Assembly: GCA_019634245.1 (NCBI GenBank) | Contig: JAHQVR010000291.1 | Span: forward strand, 1 to 20,609 | Direction of reading: 5' to 3' | DNA: 20,609 bases | DNA from: Gammaproteobacteria bacterium | Lineage (GTDB): Bacteria > Pseudomonadota > Gammaproteobacteria > Granulosicoccales > Granulosicoccaceae | Shown: one piece after another, positions 18,017 to 20,609 of the stretch | Layout: the number at the start of each line of letters is the position of its first letter | Position numbering within the stretch: the stretch's first letter is position 1 | Made by a program: the position numbers and the translations under genes | The notes under the pieces: generated by a model | What the model was told of the DNA's origin: nothing | What the model saw: the letters and a program-made list of their open reading frames with translations, nothing else | The model's database searches: none

Positions 18017-19131
18017 ACACTGTTAGCGGGAATGACGATGACATCTTTTCGATTCAACTGTATACCCACCTCCGAGCCTGAGGCCAAGGCCTGCACCTGT
18101 GATTGAGAATCCGTACCGTAGCGTACAGCCACTTCGGTGGAATCGCTGAGTTCTACCAACACAAACGCCGTTTCGCCCTGAAAGACACTTTCTTTAATGA
18201 CACCGTTAAACACAATTTGATCGTCTGAAGCCGGCGCATTAGGTGCTGTAACAAACAATCGCTCTGGCCGAATCACCAATGACCAATGGTCAGATGTTGG
18301 TGACTGTGGCACTGCGGCAATGTGTTGATCATTAAAACTTAAATCACCCGTGCTGTTGCGACTCAACGGTAAAATGGTGGACTCACCAATAAAGTCGGCG
18401 ACAAAGGCATCGGCTGGCGAATTATAAATCTCCTCTGGTGTATCCACTTGAGCGAGTTCACCGTGATTAATCACCGCGATGCGATCAGACATGGTTAAAG
18501 CTTCTCGCTGGTCATGCGTGACATACACCGTGGTAACACCCAATTGCCGATGCAGTTGTTTTAGCTCTATCTGCATACGCTCGCGAAGTTTTTTATCCAA
18601 CGCCGACAAAGGCTCATCCATCAGTAAGATGCGCGGCTTAAACACAAATGCGCGCGCCAAAGCCACGCGTTGTCGTTGCCCACCGGAGAGTTGATCGATA
18701 TTGCGCTCGCCCAGACCGTCGAGTTGTACGGTGGCCAATGCTTCATTCACTCGCGACTGTCGATCAGCCACACTTACGCCGCGGAGTTTTAGCGGAAAAG
18801 CGATGTTTTCAGCCACGCTCATGTGTGGAAAGAGCGCATAGCTCTGGAATACCATGCCGACATCTCGCTTGTGCGGTGGTGTCAAGATCATTTCGGTATC
18901 GCCAAACAAAATGCTGCCAGCATCCGGGCGATTAAACCCGGCAATCGCCATCAGTAGCGTGGTTTTTCCCGAACCAGAGGGTCCGAGTAAGGTTAAAAAC
19001 TCGCCGCTTCGAATATTGAGATCGACCGAATTGAGCGCATACAAATCGCCGTAGCGCTTGGTCAAGCCAGAAATGCTAATGGGCAGGGCCGATTCAGCGC
19101 CCTGCCCATCTGTGTCGTTACTCACTGCCAA
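18013..19131 (-). CDS. ABC transporter ATP-binding protein, PotA-like
   Basis: ATPase subunit of the importer, 372 residues. Walker A GPSGSGKT is at 50-57, the Q-loop is V-F-Q-S-Y-A-L-F-P (Q96), the signature is LSGGQ at 148-152, Walker B is I-L-L-M-D-E-P at 168-174, and the switch histidine is H206 in Y-V-T-H-D-Q. The C-terminal ~130 residues form a TOBE_2-type regulatory domain, as in PotA. Start choice is uncertain: TTG at 19129-19131 or GTG at 19123-19125, neither with a good ribosome site. A perfect 11-bp hairpin lies in codons 8-18. It follows the binding-protein gene by 11 bases and overlaps the permease gene by four. Confidence 0.93.
   Translation of the reverse strand: MAVSNDTDGQGAESALPISISGLTKRYGDLYALNSVDLNIRSGEFLTLLGPSGSGKTTLLMAIAGFNRPDAGSILFGDTEMILTPPHKRDVGMVFQSYALFPHMSVAENIAFPLKLRGVSVADRQSRVNEALATVQLDGLGERNIDQLSGGQRQRVALARAFVFKPRILLMDEPLSALDKKLRERMQIELKQLHRQLGVTTVYVTHDQREALTMSDRIAVINHGELAQVDTPEEIYNSPADAFVADFIGESTILPLSRNSTGDLSFNDQHIAAVPQSPTSDHWSLVIRPERLFVTAPNAPASDDQIVFNGVIKESVFQGETAFVLVELSDSTEVAVRYGTDSQSQVQALASGSEVGIQLNRKDVIVIPANSV
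19079..19109 (-). repeat. Perfect 11-bp GC-rich hairpin in the start of the ATPase gene
   Basis: The arms at 19079-19089 and 19099-19109 are exact reverse complements (minus-strand ATGGGCAGGGC), with a 9-base loop. The element lies 34 bases after the binding-protein stop, inside the ATPase coding region. No T-run follows. It could protect the 3' end of the binding-protein mRNA or hold back ATPase translation. Confidence 0.7.
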
Positions 19132-19142
19132 ACGAAATCAAT

Positions 19143-20228
19143 CTATTCGCTGAGCAGTTCCATATAGAGTTCCAGCGCCTCGTTTCGATGCTCGGCATAC
19201 CAATCGAGACTCACCGGCACCATCTTAGGCACATTGTTGGGATGCGATGGCAAGGATTCGATAAGCTCTTTGGGAGCCGTGGTTATCTCATAGGCTTTCT
19301 TGTTGGTTGGCCCATAAGTGATGTGAAATGGAAGGTTCGCTTGATATTCCGCCTTTGATACTTCAGCCAAGAACTTCATCGCCGTATCTTTGTTCGGTGC
19401 GCCTTTTGGAATCAAAAAACAATCGTAGTCGAGCAATGCCTGATCCAGGGAATACCCCACTGTTGCTCCGTCTTTCGCGGCGTTGTCAAAACGGCCATTC
19501 CAACCGGTGGTCATATCCACTTCGTTGTCTTTCATCAGCTGTGCCTGCATGGCACCTGAATCCCAGAACACGGCAATGTGTGGCTTTAGTTCGCGAATTT
19601 TGTTTATGGCCCGCTCCATACCTTCTCGAGTGGAGAGCACCTTATACACATCTGCCGGAGCGACACCATCAGCTAACAACGCGGGTTCAAGAGCGCCATC
19701 CACATTGTTGGCGCGATAGGCGCGTGTGCCAGGAAATTTTTCAACATCCCAAAAGTCTGCCCAGGTTTTAGGCGCGCCATCGCTACCTGGCTCACCATAT
19801 TTTTCTGTATTCCAAGCCATCACGGTTGCGAATACATCAGATCCGATGCAATAGTCGGTGAAGGTGTTGGGATAGAAGTCGGAGACATCAACCACATCGA
19901 AATCAATCTTTTCGGAACAGCCGTCTGCTGCTGCTGCCGCCCCTCCACCGGAACCTGTGACCATCAGATCCCAAGTGACTGCGCCTGACTGAACTTGCAG
20001 ACACGCCTTCGAAACACTGGCACCGGATTCACGAATGATTTCAATACCCGAGTTCTTGGACGCATCGTTGAACAATGCGGCATCTTGAGCATCCCCATAG
20101 GAACCACCCCAGGAGACGACGGTTATCGGTTCGGCCTGAACCACAGCACCGGCGATCAGCAGTGTTGCACCAACACTCAAGGCCTGGATCCGGCTCTTCT
20201 GTGGAGTGACTAAATTCTGTTTATTCAT
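19143..20228 (-). CDS. Periplasmic binding protein of polyamine-type ABC importer (PotD-like)
   Basis: Extracellular solute-binding protein of the PotD/PotF-like family, 361 residues. The signal peptide has a hydrophobic core at about 17-30 and V-Q-A cleavage after residue 32. The mature start P-I-T-V-V-S-W-G-G-S-Y-G is the usual first strand of this family, and T-W-A-D-F-W-D-V-E-K-F-P-G is a typical lobe-hinge segment. Four Cys in the mature part (in KACLQ, DGCSE, DYCIG, DYDCF) might form disulfides. GGAGG at 20240-20244 lies 11 bases before the ATG. The ATPase gene follows after 11 bases. Its partners and the adjacent amine-oxidase-like gene suggest a polyamine or related amine as ligand, but this is inference. 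Confidence 0.9.
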   Translation of the reverse strand: MNKQNLVTPQKSRIQALSVGATLLIAGAVVQAEPITVVSWGGSYGDAQDAALFNDASKNSGIEIIRESGASVSKACLQVQSGAVTWDLMVTGSGGGAAAAADGCSEKIDFDVVDVSDFYPNTFTDYCIGSDVFATVMAWNTEKYGEPGSDGAPKTWADFWDVEKFPGTRAYRANNVDGALEPALLADGVAPADVYKVLSTREGMERAINKIRELKPHIAVFWDSGAMQAQLMKDNEVDMTTGWNGRFDNAAKDGATVGYSLDQALLDYDCFLIPKGAPNKDTAMKFLAEVSKAEYQANLPFHITYGPTNKKAYEITTAPKELIESLPSHPNNVPKMVPVSLDWYAEHRNEALELYMELLSE

Positions 20229-20239
20229 TTTTTGGTATT

Positions 20240-20244
20240 CCTCC
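20240..20244 (-). promoter_or_regulatory. Ribosome binding site of the binding-protein gene
   Basis: GGAGG on the minus strand, 11 bases before the ATG at 20228. The spacing is slightly long, but this is the strongest ribosome site in the transporter unit, in line with high expression of binding proteins. Confidence 0.65.
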
Positions 20245-20288
20245 GTTTTTTTTCATGGATGGTTTGAACATGGAATCCAACTCCTTCC

Positions 20289-20316
20289 ACCATATCAACA
20301 ATTCGCGACAGATCAA
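20289..20316 (-). promoter_or_regulatory. Possible promoter upstream of the ABC importer genes
   Basis: The minus strand reads TTGATC (20311-20316), a 16-base spacer, then TATGGT (20289-20294) preceded by TGA, an extended -10 pattern. Both hexamers match consensus at four of six positions. It would allow transcription of the importer independent of the upstream oxidoreductase gene. Confidence 0.3.
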
Positions 20317-20331
20317 AATCCCAGATGAGGG

Positions 20332-20609
20332 CTATAGAGCCAATTTGTCTCGCCATCGGTAGTAGGCAACTACCGGGGGCAAAAACCAGGGTTTGCCAAA
20401 ATACAGAGGCCGAGTCGGGAATTTCAGTCCATCAAAGCCGGTACGACCACTGTCCAAGCCCAGCACTTGTTGGCCGACGCGCATACCCAGATAGCTGGCC
20501 ATCGACACCCCGGAGCCACAATAGCCCAGCGCATAGTAGAGCCCATCGTGTTTACCGACATGGGCTTTGGTATCAAACGTGTAGCCCACGAATCCCATCC
20601 AGGAATGGG
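20332..20609 (-). CDS. C-terminal part of an FAD-dependent oxidoreductase (DAO family), 5' end outside window
   Basis: The frame is open from the window edge to a TAG at 20332-20334, giving the last 91 residues. The pattern W-M-G-F-V-G-Y-T-F-D-T-K-A-H-V-G, then D-G-L-Y-Y-A-L-G-Y-C-G-S-G-V, is the C-terminal FAD-contact region of DadA/PuuB-like amine and amino-acid oxidases. The tail F-G-K-P-W-F-L-P-P is also typical of this group. The Met at 20596-20598 is internal, because coding-like sequence (H-S-W) continues upstream of it. It lies 103 bases upstream of the binding-protein gene on the same strand, which suggests that the imported amine is its substrate. The substrate and full length cannot be determined here. 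Confidence 0.8.
   Translation of the reverse strand, partial: HSWMGFVGYTFDTKAHVGKHDGLYYALGYCGSGVSMASYLGMRVGQQVLGLDSGRTGFDGLKFPTRPLYFGKPWFLPPVVAYYRWRDKLAL

Overview
The window looks like part of a gammaproteobacterial chromosome of moderate GC. The gene order ftsK-lolA-rarA is a classic gammaproteobacterial block, here divergent from trxB. A trxB-(FemAB-like/DUF482)-aat operon and a hom-thrC pair support the same placement. The genus cannot be read from the sequence; a marine or environmental lineage is only a guess. I see no rRNA, tRNA, CRISPR array, IS element or phage gene. No stretch longer than about 190 bases lacks a gene.

Layout: (1) 1-1297, plus strand: the end of a ChrR-type cupin gene, then queG (queuosine synthesis in tRNA). 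(2) 1419-4769, plus strand: one 1116-residue exported multidomain protein (probable propeller, GEVED, proprotein-convertase P domain, DUF11-like, SdrD_B-like, DUF11). It is the most accessory-looking gene here. (3) 4774-10133, minus strand: ftsK, lolA, rarA and a GNAT acetyltransferase, tightly packed and probably one operon. (4) 10324-13295, plus strand: trxB, a DUF482/FemAB-like protein that appears to start at a CTG overlapping the trxB stop, and aat. (5) 13309-15784, minus strand: hom then thrC, making threonine from aspartate semialdehyde, with a clear -10 box upstream of hom. (6) 15894-16286, plus strand: a small Mth938/DUF498 protein. (7) 16283-20609, minus strand: the end of an FAD-dependent amine-oxidase-like gene, then binding protein, ATPase and two permeases of a polyamine-family ABC importer.

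Most of the window is conserved housekeeping DNA and I found no convincing new multi-gene system. The observations most worth a second look are a cysteine-rich insertion in threonine synthase, a perfect 11-bp hairpin at the start of the transporter ATPase gene, the CTG start in the trxB-aat operon, and the exported multidomain protein with its ambiguous export signal. Three convergent gene pairs meet with almost no gap, and several genes appear to use GTG, TTG or CTG starts.
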